NCBI GenBank assembly: GCA_002840535.1
Contig: PHBH01000049.1
Span: forward strand, 8,074-61,373
Length of the DNA stretch: 53,300 nucleotides
Origin: Deltaproteobacteria bacterium HGW-Deltaproteobacteria-15
Lineage (GTDB): Bacteria > Desulfobacterota > DSM-4660 > Desulfatiglandales > HGW-15
Direction of reading: 5' to 3'
Position numbers and translations under genes: made by a program. Position 1 is the first letter of the stretch; the number at the start of each line of letters is the position of its first letter. Positions 25,430 through 32,293 of this stretch are shown piece by piece. A model generated the notes under the pieces. It was not told the DNA's origin. It was given only the letters and a program-made list of their open reading frames with translations, and searched no databases.

Positions 25430-27148
25430 ATGAAGTTCATCAGGGTAAACATGAGCTCGAAGAGTGTTCATGTGGAGAAAGTACCGGAATCTTACCTGGG
25501 ACTCGGCGGCAGAGGGCTCACTTCCATCATGGTGAACGGTGAGGTCCCGCCGAAGTGCGATCCCCTGGGACCCGAAAACAAGCTGATCTTCGCCCCCGGC
25601 TTTCTGAGCGGCACCACAATGGTCAACACGAGTCGCATGTCCATAGGCGCGAAGAGCCCGCTCACGGGGACCATCAAAGAGAGCAATGTGGGGGGAACCA
25701 TTGCCGCGGCAATGGGACGGTTGGGAATCACCGCTGTCATCGTTGAAGGGCAAGCGGTGGAAGGAGATCTCAGTCTTCTCCGGATCGACGAGAAGGGTGG
25801 CGCGAGCCTCATTCCGGCAATGGAATACAAAGGCATGCGAACCTACAAGCTCGTGGAAAAGCTCCTCACAGTCTACGGGGACAAGAACTCTGTGCTCTGT
25901 ATCGGGCCTGCCGGGGAGTATAGATTCAAGGCGGCCTCTGTCCAGGGCTCCGATGTTGACGGACGGCCCTGCCGTGCGGCGGGTCGAGGGGGATTGGGCG
26001 CTGTCATGGGAGCCAAGGGGCTCAAGGCTTTGATCGTGGACCAGCGAGGGAGCACACCCGATCCTCTTGCCGATCCGGAAACTTTCAGGGAAGCCGCAAA
26101 GGGTGTAGTCAAAGCCATCAAAGGGGATCCCATGAGCGGCCACGTGATGCCGGAGCTCGGCACGGCGGGACTCGTGGCCCCGGTCAATTCCATGGGAGCC
26201 TTTCCAAGTTACAATGCCCGGAAAGGGGTGCTCGAGGGGTGGGAGAAGATCAGCGGAGAAGCCATGGCCGGGCTGATCAAGGAACGGGGCGGAAACACAA
26301 CTCACATGGGCTGCGCCCAGTGTATTGTCCACTGTTCCAATGAATTCGTGGACAAGCAGGGAAAGTATGTCACCAGCTCCCTGGAGTACGAGACCATCTG
26401 GTCCATGGGCGGGATGACCGGCATCGACGATCTGGACACCATTGCACGGCTCGATTACCTGTGCGACGACATCGGAGTCGATACCATGAGCACGGGAGTG
26501 GCCGTTGCCGTTGCCATGGATTCCGGGCACGCGAAATTCGGGGATCGCGAGGCGGCAATCAGGATGGTGGAAGAGATCGGTCAGAACACTCCCTTCGGAA
26601 GGATCCTGGGAAACGGACCGCTTGCCGTGGGGAATCATTTCAAAAACCCCCGGGTTCCAGTGGTGAAGGGTCAGTCCATTGCCGCTTATGATCCAAGGGC
26701 CATGCAGGGCAACGGGGTGACCTTTGCCACATCGCCGATGGGCGCGGACCATACAGCAGGAAACGTGGTGGGCGAGTATCTGACACAAAAGCTGAATCCC
26801 TTGAAAGCGGAAGGGCAGGTCGACGCCTCCAGGAATCTTCAAATCGCCATGGCCGCTGCCGACTGCACAGGAATGTGCTTTATGGCGATTGTGGCCCTGG
26901 CCGGTCCTGAGGGCGGCGGCGCGTTTCTCAATGCGATCAACGCCAAATTCGGAACCAGGCTTGGGCCTGACGATATTGCCGCTATGGGTATCCGCGTCCT
27001 GAAAGCGGAAAGAGAGTTCAACAGGAAGGCGGGGTTTACAAATAAGGACGATCGATTGCCCAGGTTTTTCTATGAAGAACCCCTCCCCCCGCACAACACG
27101 GTCTTCATGATCGGCGACGAGGAGATCGACAGGACATTTGATTTTTGA
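25430..27148 (+). CDS. Aldehyde:ferredoxin oxidoreductase 2 (AOR family)
   Basis: A 572-residue AOR paralog, shorter at the N-terminus than AOR1 and lacking its GGYTGK opening. Pterin-binding segments GPENKLIFAPGFLSGT and RAAGRGGLGAVMGAKGLKAL are retained, as is the cluster motif GCAQCIVHC (about residues 295-302) and a later Cys in DCTGMCFM. The ATG at 25430 has AAGGAGGAGG upstream. It is followed 24 bases later by its own MoaD-like gene. It is clearly different from AOR1 in sequence and likely differs in substrate or in electron partner. It sits directly before the second corrinoid module. Confidence 0.92.
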   Translation: MKFIRVNMSSKSVHVEKVPESYLGLGGRGLTSIMVNGEVPPKCDPLGPENKLIFAPGFLSGTTMVNTSRMSIGAKSPLTGTIKESNVGGTIAAAMGRLGITAVIVEGQAVEGDLSLLRIDEKGGASLIPAMEYKGMRTYKLVEKLLTVYGDKNSVLCIGPAGEYRFKAASVQGSDVDGRPCRAAGRGGLGAVMGAKGLKALIVDQRGSTPDPLADPETFREAAKGVVKAIKGDPMSGHVMPELGTAGLVAPVNSMGAFPSYNARKGVLEGWEKISGEAMAGLIKERGGNTTHMGCAQCIVHCSNEFVDKQGKYVTSSLEYETIWSMGGMTGIDDLDTIARLDYLCDDIGVDTMSTGVAVAVAMDSGHAKFGDREAAIRMVEEIGQNTPFGRILGNGPLAVGNHFKNPRVPVVKGQSIAAYDPRAMQGNGVTFATSPMGADHTAGNVVGEYLTQKLNPLKAEGQVDASRNLQIAMAAADCTGMCFMAIVALAGPEGGGAFLNAINAKFGTRLGPDDIAAMGIRVLKAEREFNRKAGFTNKDDRLPRFFYEEPLPPHNTVFMIGDEEIDRTFDF

Positions 27149-27172
27149 AACGCTGATTACAGAATCTGCGTT

Positions 27173-27412
27173 ATGAAACTGAAGGTAAGACTCTACGGCA
27201 CCTTGAGCCGAAGTTTCCCGGGTTACCGGCACGGGCAGGAAATGGCCGTTGAAATCCCTGAAGATGGGACGGCCAAAGAGCTTCTCTCCGTGCTCAAAAT
27301 ACCGGAATCCATGGGCGCTGTAGTTGCAGCGGAGGGGCGAATACTGAAGCCGGATGATGCAATGCGGGCCGATTCCCCCGTGGCTGTCTTCCAGCCCATT
27401 CACGGCGGGTAA
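27173..27412 (+). CDS. MoaD/ThiS-like small ubiquitin-fold protein (AOR partner 2)
   Basis: A 79-residue beta-grasp protein that ends in diglycine (VFQPIHGG), consistent with thiocarboxylate formation for pterin-cofactor synthesis. The MKLKVRLYGTLSRSFPG opening and DSPVAVFQPIHGG end are typical of AOR-linked MoaD proteins. It is divergent in sequence from the 94-residue copy at 21714. Placed 24 bases after AOR2, it probably serves that enzyme. A degraded palindromic repeat follows. Confidence 0.87.
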   Translation: MKLKVRLYGTLSRSFPGYRHGQEMAVEIPEDGTAKELLSVLKIPESMGAVVAAEGRILKPDDAMRADSPVAVFQPIHGG

Positions 27413-27420
27413 TTGTGATC

Positions 27421-27483
27421 ACGTAGGCACGAGGAAGAATATCAAAACGGGTTACCCTTTGTGTCTTAGTGCCTTCGTGGCTG
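27421..27483. repeat. Degenerate palindromic repeat, GCCACGAAG family
   Basis: The right arm TTTGTGTCTTAGTGCC then TTCGTGGC (27458-27482) closely matches the right arm of the element at 13471-13498. The left arm (GTAGGCACGAGGAAGA) has decayed. It separates moaD 2 from the second corrinoid gene. Confidence 0.7.
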
Positions 27484-27523
27484 AACGATTTCTTCTCAAC
27501 CTTTTTCCAAAGGAGGTCGTGCG

Positions 27524-28153
27524 ATGTCAGGGGAATTGGTGAGATTCATCTCGGATTTGCAGGAGGGGGAGGCCCTTCGATTCGTCGAGGAATCCCTCGC
27601 AAAAGGAGTCGATCCAAAACAGCTTTTAGATGAGGCCAAAGAAGGCATGAATATCGTAGGCCGGAGGTTCTCGGAGGGTACCTATTTCATCCCTGATCTG
27701 ATGTTTTCCGGAGAAATTCTCAAGAGCGTAGTCAAGATTCTCCAACCCCATCTCAAAAAGGGGAAAGAGGCCGAACGCAAAGGCAAGGTGATCGTCGGCA
27801 CTGTGGCCGGCGACATCCACGACATCGGAAAGGATCTTGTCGTCTTCATGCTCGATGTCAACGGATTTGAAGTCCTGGATCTCGGCATTGACGTGCCTGT
27901 ACAGAAATTCGTGGACGCAGTCAAAGCGTCCGGCAGCAGGGTGGTCGGGCTGAGCGGCTTCCTGACACTTGCCTTTCAGTCCATGAAGGACACCATCGAT
28001 GAAATCCAAAAGGCCGGATTGAGAGACAAGGTCAAGATCATGATCGGCGGCGGCCAGGTGGACGAACAGGTCAGGAAGTTTACGGGCGCCGATGCCTACG
28101 GAAAAGACGCCATGGAGGCCGTATCCCTGGCAAATGGCTGGATAGGAGGGTGA
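27524..28153 (+). CDS. Corrinoid (B12-binding) methyl carrier protein (module 2)
   Basis: A 209-residue corrinoid protein, paralog of the one at 12772. It has the cap helices (residues 1-80) and a B12 domain with GDIHDIG (Asp97, His99, Gly102), LSGFLTLAFQSMKDTI and IMIGGGQVDEQV. The ATG has AAGGAGG 7 bases upstream. It lies 3 bases before the second URO-D methyltransferase. No dedicated MeTr-type partner follows, so it may share the one at 13540. Reactivation of oxidised cobalt would need a RamA/MtvD-type activator, which is not in the window. Confidence 0.93.
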   Translation: MSGELVRFISDLQEGEALRFVEESLAKGVDPKQLLDEAKEGMNIVGRRFSEGTYFIPDLMFSGEILKSVVKILQPHLKKGKEAERKGKVIVGTVAGDIHDIGKDLVVFMLDVNGFEVLDLGIDVPVQKFVDAVKASGSRVVGLSGFLTLAFQSMKDTIDEIQKAGLRDKVKIMIGGGQVDEQVRKFTGADAYGKDAMEAVSLANGWIGG

Positions 28154-28156
28154 ACC

Positions 28157-29494
28157 ATGGAAAAGAAATTGCAGGAAGTGTCTGCACAGGAAAAGAGAGA
28201 GGCGAGATTTCAGACCTGGCTGTCCGCCCAGGGCGTCAAGTTTCAAAGTCCTGAAGCCGAGGCAACTTACAAGGCGGCCATCACGAGGTTCAAGAACGCC
28301 GTTCTCATGGAAAAAATCCCGGACCGGGTGCCGGTGTTCCCTCTCGGTACATTCATGCAGGGACATCTTTATGGTGTGACCACGTATGAATCCATGTATG
28401 ACTATCCGAAATTGCTCTCGGCCCACAAGAGATTTCTCCAGGACTACAAGCCGGATTATTACGGCTCGCCCGCCTTCATCGGCTCGGGCAAGATCCTCGA
28501 GATTCTCGACCTCAAGCAATACCGATGGCCCGGCCACGGAGTGTCGGAAAAATCGGGGTATCAATGTGTTGAAGGCGAGTATATGACGCCTGAAGATTAT
28601 GATGCGCTGATAGACGACCCCTCGGATTTCTGGCTGAGGAGCTGGATGCCCCGCGTCTTCGGCGCCCTGGAGCCCCTGAAGGAGATCTTTCCGTTTCCGA
28701 ATCTGTGGGAGATCGTGGGGGTCTCCGGCCAGATGATCCCCTTCGGCATCCCGCCCGTTCAGAATGCCCTGAAGGCGCTGATCGATGCCGGCAATGAAGC
28801 CATGGCATGGATACAGCAGATCATGGGCTTCGAGATGGAAGCAAGAGGGATGGGTTTTCCCACGGCCATAGGCGGTGCGGCAAAGGCGCCCTATGATATC
28901 CTTGCAGATACGTTGAGGGGCACACGCGGCATGATGATGGATCTGTACAGGAGGCCGGAAAAGATCCTGAAGGCATTGGAAAGGATCACCCCCCTGTACA
29001 TCAAGCAGGGGGTGGGGATGGCCACTTTTGCCGGAAATCCGGTCGTCTTCATTCCGCTTCACAAGGGGGCCGACGGCTTCATGTCCGACGAGCAGTTCAG
29101 GACATTCTACTGGCCGTCCCTCAAGGCGCTGATACTCGGGCTGGCAAACGAAGGGTGCGTGCCTTTCCTCTTTTGCGAGGGAGGGTACAACACGCGGCTG
29201 CAGTACTTGACCGAGCTTCCGAAGGGCTCCTGCTTCTGGATATTCGACCGCACCGACATGACCAAGGCAAAGGAACTCCTCGGGAGGACGCTCTGCATCG
29301 GCGGCAATGTTCCTGCCGGAATGATTCTCACCGGAACGGCGGAAGAGGTGAAGGGCTACTGCAAAAACCTGATTGACGTAGCGGGTAAAGGTGGAGGCTA
29401 TATCATGGCCTTCGGGACTGCCATGGATGAAGGAAAACCTGAAACCATACACGCCATGATCGACTTCACGAAGGAATACGGTGTCTATAAGTAA
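28157..29494 (+). CDS. URO-D family corrinoid-dependent methyltransferase (module 2)
   Basis: A 445-residue paralog of the module 1 protein, sharing its layout. Conserved shared segments include GADGFMS, QFRTFYWPSLKALI, EGGYNTRLQ, IFDRTDMTKAKELLGR, CIGGNVP and CKNLIDVAGKGGGYI. As in module 1, no H-x-C zinc motif is present; the equivalent place reads LFCEGGYNTRL. The Cys in LCIGGN remains and may be one of the metal ligands. GGAGGG precedes the ATG. By position after the corrinoid protein it is probably the substrate-specific methyl-removing enzyme of the block. The substrate is unknown; methoxylated aromatics are the leading guess given the dehydrogenase and AOR neighbours. Confidence 0.82.
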   Translation: MEKKLQEVSAQEKREARFQTWLSAQGVKFQSPEAEATYKAAITRFKNAVLMEKIPDRVPVFPLGTFMQGHLYGVTTYESMYDYPKLLSAHKRFLQDYKPDYYGSPAFIGSGKILEILDLKQYRWPGHGVSEKSGYQCVEGEYMTPEDYDALIDDPSDFWLRSWMPRVFGALEPLKEIFPFPNLWEIVGVSGQMIPFGIPPVQNALKALIDAGNEAMAWIQQIMGFEMEARGMGFPTAIGGAAKAPYDILADTLRGTRGMMMDLYRRPEKILKALERITPLYIKQGVGMATFAGNPVVFIPLHKGADGFMSDEQFRTFYWPSLKALILGLANEGCVPFLFCEGGYNTRLQYLTELPKGSCFWIFDRTDMTKAKELLGRTLCIGGNVPAGMILTGTAEEVKGYCKNLIDVAGKGGGYIMAFGTAMDEGKPETIHAMIDFTKEYGVYK

Positions 29495-29507
29495 GGGAGG
29501 AGAAGAC

Positions 29508-30461
29508 ATGAGCAGAACAGTGTTTCTTACTTTGACTGCGTCCATTCTCGTGGCATCGCTTTTGTTATTCGGCAATGCGTTTGCCAAAGATACTTCACCT
29601 TTATCCCGTAAGATTGCCCCTATCGTCTCCACGGACTGGTTGCAGCAAAACAACCAGTCGAAGAACCTGGTAATCCTGGATGTTCGAACCAAGGAAGAAT
29701 ATGCGGAAGGCCACATCCCCGGGGCCGTGAACGTGCCTTTCCTGGTACCCGTTTCCGAATGGATCGTCTTGAAGGACGATCTTCTTCTCGAGGTTCCGGA
29801 ACAGGCGGCACTGTTCAGTACCATCGGGTCCTGCGGCATAAAGAACGACTCGCTGGTTGTAGTCGTGACCTCGGCTCCCAAGCCGGGGGAGCCTCCCTAT
29901 TCGATCGCCAACGCCACCAGGGTTGCCTTTACCCTCATTTATGCAGGGGTGCCGAACGTGGCTATTCTGGACGGCGGTCACAACAAATGGCAAAAAGAGA
30001 ACAAGAGCGTCACCAGGGACGCGGTCAGCCCCACCGCCGTAACATTCCAGGGCAAAGCGCGCAAATCGATGTTTGCCTCAAAAGAATATGTAAAGGAGCA
30101 TCTCGGGAAGGCGCTCCTTATCGATGCAAGGAATGGGGATGTTTATTACGGGGCCAGTGTCGAACCTTTTGCCAGCAAGCCCGGACATATTCGCACGGCC
30201 AAATCCCTTCCCACTCCCTGGATGTGGAACGCGAACGACTGGACCTACAAGGATAAGAAGTCGCTGGGGGCTATGGTTTCCGGCCTTTCTGGAAAGGAAA
30301 AGCCAAAGGAGATCATCACCTACTGCGGCGTGGGCGGCTACGGGAGCACCATGTGGTTTGTGCTGAGCGAGGTGCTGGGCTATAAGAACGTAAAGCTCTA
30401 CGACGGCTCGGCACAGGAATGGGCGAAACACTACGACATGGTTCCATATCGGTGGGATTGA
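29508..30461 (+). CDS. Exported tandem rhodanese-domain protein
   Basis: A 317-residue protein with a signal peptide (hydrophobic residues 6-22, cleavage likely after AFA) and two rhodanese folds. Domain 1 (about residues 35-165) has LDVRTKEEYAEGHIPGAVNVP but no Cys at the usual active-site loop, which instead reads VVVVTSAPKPG. Domain 2 (about 180-315) has IITYCGVGGYGS, an intact active-site loop. This inactive-plus-active pairing is typical of thiosulfate/mercaptopyruvate sulfurtransferases. GGGAGGAG precedes the ATG at 29508, 13 bases after the methyltransferase. Its place at the end of a cytoplasmic catabolic block is odd; it should act outside the inner membrane. Confidence 0.88.
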   Translation: MSRTVFLTLTASILVASLLLFGNAFAKDTSPLSRKIAPIVSTDWLQQNNQSKNLVILDVRTKEEYAEGHIPGAVNVPFLVPVSEWIVLKDDLLLEVPEQAALFSTIGSCGIKNDSLVVVVTSAPKPGEPPYSIANATRVAFTLIYAGVPNVAILDGGHNKWQKENKSVTRDAVSPTAVTFQGKARKSMFASKEYVKEHLGKALLIDARNGDVYYGASVEPFASKPGHIRTAKSLPTPWMWNANDWTYKDKKSLGAMVSGLSGKEKPKEIITYCGVGGYGSTMWFVLSEVLGYKNVKLYDGSAQEWAKHYDMVPYRWD

Positions 30462-30549
30462 AACTCTCCCACCATTTCAGTTGAATTCCGTTTGATAGGC
30501 GCGGACCGGCTCACAGTTGTTAGGGAGAGCGGGAAATAGTTGCATTTTT

Positions 30550-30606
30550 TCTCTCACAGAGCTCGCAGAGAGTACGGAGCAAACTCTCTGCGGCTCTGCG
30601 TTCTCT
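30550..30606. repeat. Palindromic repeat, CTCTCACAGAG family
   Basis: CTCTCACAGAGCTCGCAGAGAG (split from 30551) is mirrored by CTCTCTGCGGCTCTGCG then TTCTCT (30584-30606). A second family member lies at 52892-53016, after mlaD. Confidence 0.75.
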
Positions 30607-30794
30607 AGCAGGCTGCTGAAAAACGCCCATCTGCGGCGTTGCCCTCATCCCGCGTCGTTGCGGCGTACTTGCATGTACGCCTCACTCCTCGTGATCTCGG
30701 GCGCCCCCGCGAATAGCGGGATTGGGAAAGCACAACTTGCATCTGGGCATTTTTGAGCAGCCTGCGAAGAAGGGGTTCTTCAGCAACCTGCTAG
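30606..30794. mobile_element. MITE-like element with inverted ends, plus an extra end copy
   Basis: The left end TAGCAGGCTGCTGAAAAACG (from 30606) is inverted at 30745-30767 as GGGCATTTTTGAGCAGCCTG followed by CGA, about 20 of 23 matches. No coding capacity lies between. A further inverted copy of the same end, TTCTTCAGCAACCTGCTAG, is found just outside at about 30776-30794, so the unit may be nested or rearranged. Ends of this kind are widespread as non-autonomous elements. Confidence 0.7.
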
Positions 30795-31092
30795 AGAAGC
30801 CCCGCACTGCGCGCGGGACAGGCGGGCGAGAGACACTCTGTCTTCTCGTGCTGCAGCCAAAGCAAACTATTTTGGTAAATGCCCGCGCTGAATCAACCGC
30901 CGAACCTCCCTGACTTGCCTTCTCAATTGACATCCATCCTGCCGGGGTATAAATTCTGCATTGCCGCAACAGGGGCTGATTTCCGGAACGCGCACCCAGG
31001 CTCCCTTCCGAGCCGTTGAGTTTCTCCCCATTTTTCTGCTGTCCGGCCCCGCTCCATAACCGAAGCGAGTGAGGATGGAGGATGTTTCCGAC

Positions 31093-32205
31093 ATGCAAAT
31101 CTTCGGGCCGCGAGAACTCGTAAGAGACATCCATGACCAGGACCTCTGCGTCGCCTGCGGGGCGTGCGTCGAACTCTGCCCCTATTTCAAGGCCCACAGA
31201 GGGAAGATCGCGATGCTCTTTCCATGCGATCTTTCCCCCGGCAGATGCCATGCATTTTGCCCGAAGGCCGAGGTGGATCTCGACGGACTCGCACTGCACT
31301 TCTGGAAAAAACAATATGAGGGTGATTCCCTCGGCCACTACCTGAAGATCGTGACGGCACGATCGGGCCGGAAGGCGCAGGGCGCCGGGTTTCAGGCCGG
31401 CGGCACGGTTTCCTCGATAATATCCTTTTCGCTCAAAGAGGGTCTGATCGACGCTGCGGTCCTGACGGACCGGGACGGGTTCATTCCTGTGCCGCGCGTG
31501 GTGACGCACCCGGATGAAGTCGCATCCTGTGCGTCCTCCAAGTACACGGCCACCCCTACCCTTTCCGCATTTCATCGAGCAGTGCGAAATGGTTACTCCA
31601 GGATCGGCGTGGTGGGGACTCCGTGCCAGACAATCGCATTGGCTCAGATGCGGATGAATCCTCTTCAGCGGGAAGATTTTTCAGATCCGATTGCACTGAC
31701 GGTGGGTCTCTTCTGCACCTGGGCCCTCGACACGAGAACCTTTATCGAATTCCTTTCGCAGCGGCTCGAGCCCGATGCTGTCAGGAAGATGGACATCCCT
31801 CCCCCTCCTGCCGAAAAGATGGTGCTCCAGACAGAGGAAGAAAATATCGAGGTCCCCCTGAGCCGGATCCGGCCCCTTGTGCCGAAAGGATGTCTCCTCT
31901 GCCCGGACATGACAGCCGAGTGGGCGGATATCTCCGTGGGCGTCCTTGAAAACGATCCTGAACGGAACACGGTTTTGATCCGCACCGAAAGAGGAATGGA
32001 ACTCGTGGAAAGGGCCGTGAAAAAGCGCTTTCTCGAGATCGGACCCATGCCCGAGGAAAACCGGGAGCACCTGGCTGTTGCCGCATCAAACAAGAGAAGG
32101 CGTGGACTTCGGAAGGCACTGGAAGAAGGTCTCCTGAACACGGAGGGGGACGCCAGGGCATGTTTGAGGCTGAATGCCGAGACGCTGAAAAAAATACTTG
32201 TATGA
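31093..32205 (+). CDS. FrhB-like iron-sulfur flavoprotein (coenzyme F420 hydrogenase beta-subunit family)
   Basis: A 370-residue redox protein of the FrhB/FpoF-type family, whose members use FAD and [4Fe-4S] clusters to move electrons, not always with F420. The N-terminus has one full cluster motif, CVACGACVELCP (Cys19, Cys22, Cys25, Cys29), and a second Cys group (Cys45, Cys52, Cys56). The AQGAGFQAGGTVSSIISFSLKEGLIDAAV segment and the later VGTPCQTIAL motif are family hallmarks. I prefer the ATG at 31093, with GGAGG upstream; a GTG at 31069 is possible. It begins the operon with iorAB and the TRAP genes and is a likely electron partner for IorAB. Confidence 0.85.
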   Translation: MQIFGPRELVRDIHDQDLCVACGACVELCPYFKAHRGKIAMLFPCDLSPGRCHAFCPKAEVDLDGLALHFWKKQYEGDSLGHYLKIVTARSGRKAQGAGFQAGGTVSSIISFSLKEGLIDAAVLTDRDGFIPVPRVVTHPDEVASCASSKYTATPTLSAFHRAVRNGYSRIGVVGTPCQTIALAQMRMNPLQREDFSDPIALTVGLFCTWALDTRTFIEFLSQRLEPDAVRKMDIPPPPAEKMVLQTEEENIEVPLSRIRPLVPKGCLLCPDMTAEWADISVGVLENDPERNTVLIRTERGMELVERAVKKRFLEIGPMPEENREHLAVAASNKRRRGLRKALEEGLLNTEGDARACLRLNAETLKKILV

Positions 32206-32207
32206 CT

Positions 32208-32261
32208 GAACCGCGAAGGCGCGAAGGACGCAAAGAAGAACACTTGGCGTCTTGGCGGTTC
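32208..32261. repeat. Palindromic intergenic repeat inside the ior operon
   Basis: GAACCGCGAAGGCGCGAAGG (from 32208) is inverted at 32243-32261 as CTTGGCGTCTTGGCGGTTC. The outer arms GAACCGC/GCGGTTC are exact. It resembles the GCCACGAAG family with G/C substitutions and sits in the 88-base gap before iorA. Confidence 0.8.
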
Positions 32262-32293
32262 TGCTGAGCCGTTTTTCATCGGAGGAAAAATTC

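Larger units (their letters stand above)
30462..31092. other. Repeat-rich intergenic region with no supported gene
   Basis: About 630 bases between the rhodanese and FrhB-like genes. It holds a CTCTCACAGAG-type repeat (30550-30606), an abutting terminal-inverted-repeat element (30606-30767), and a third copy of that element's end at 30772-30794. The remaining 30795-31092 shows no clear gene; it should contain the promoter of the next operon, but I cannot point to one. Confidence 0.6.
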
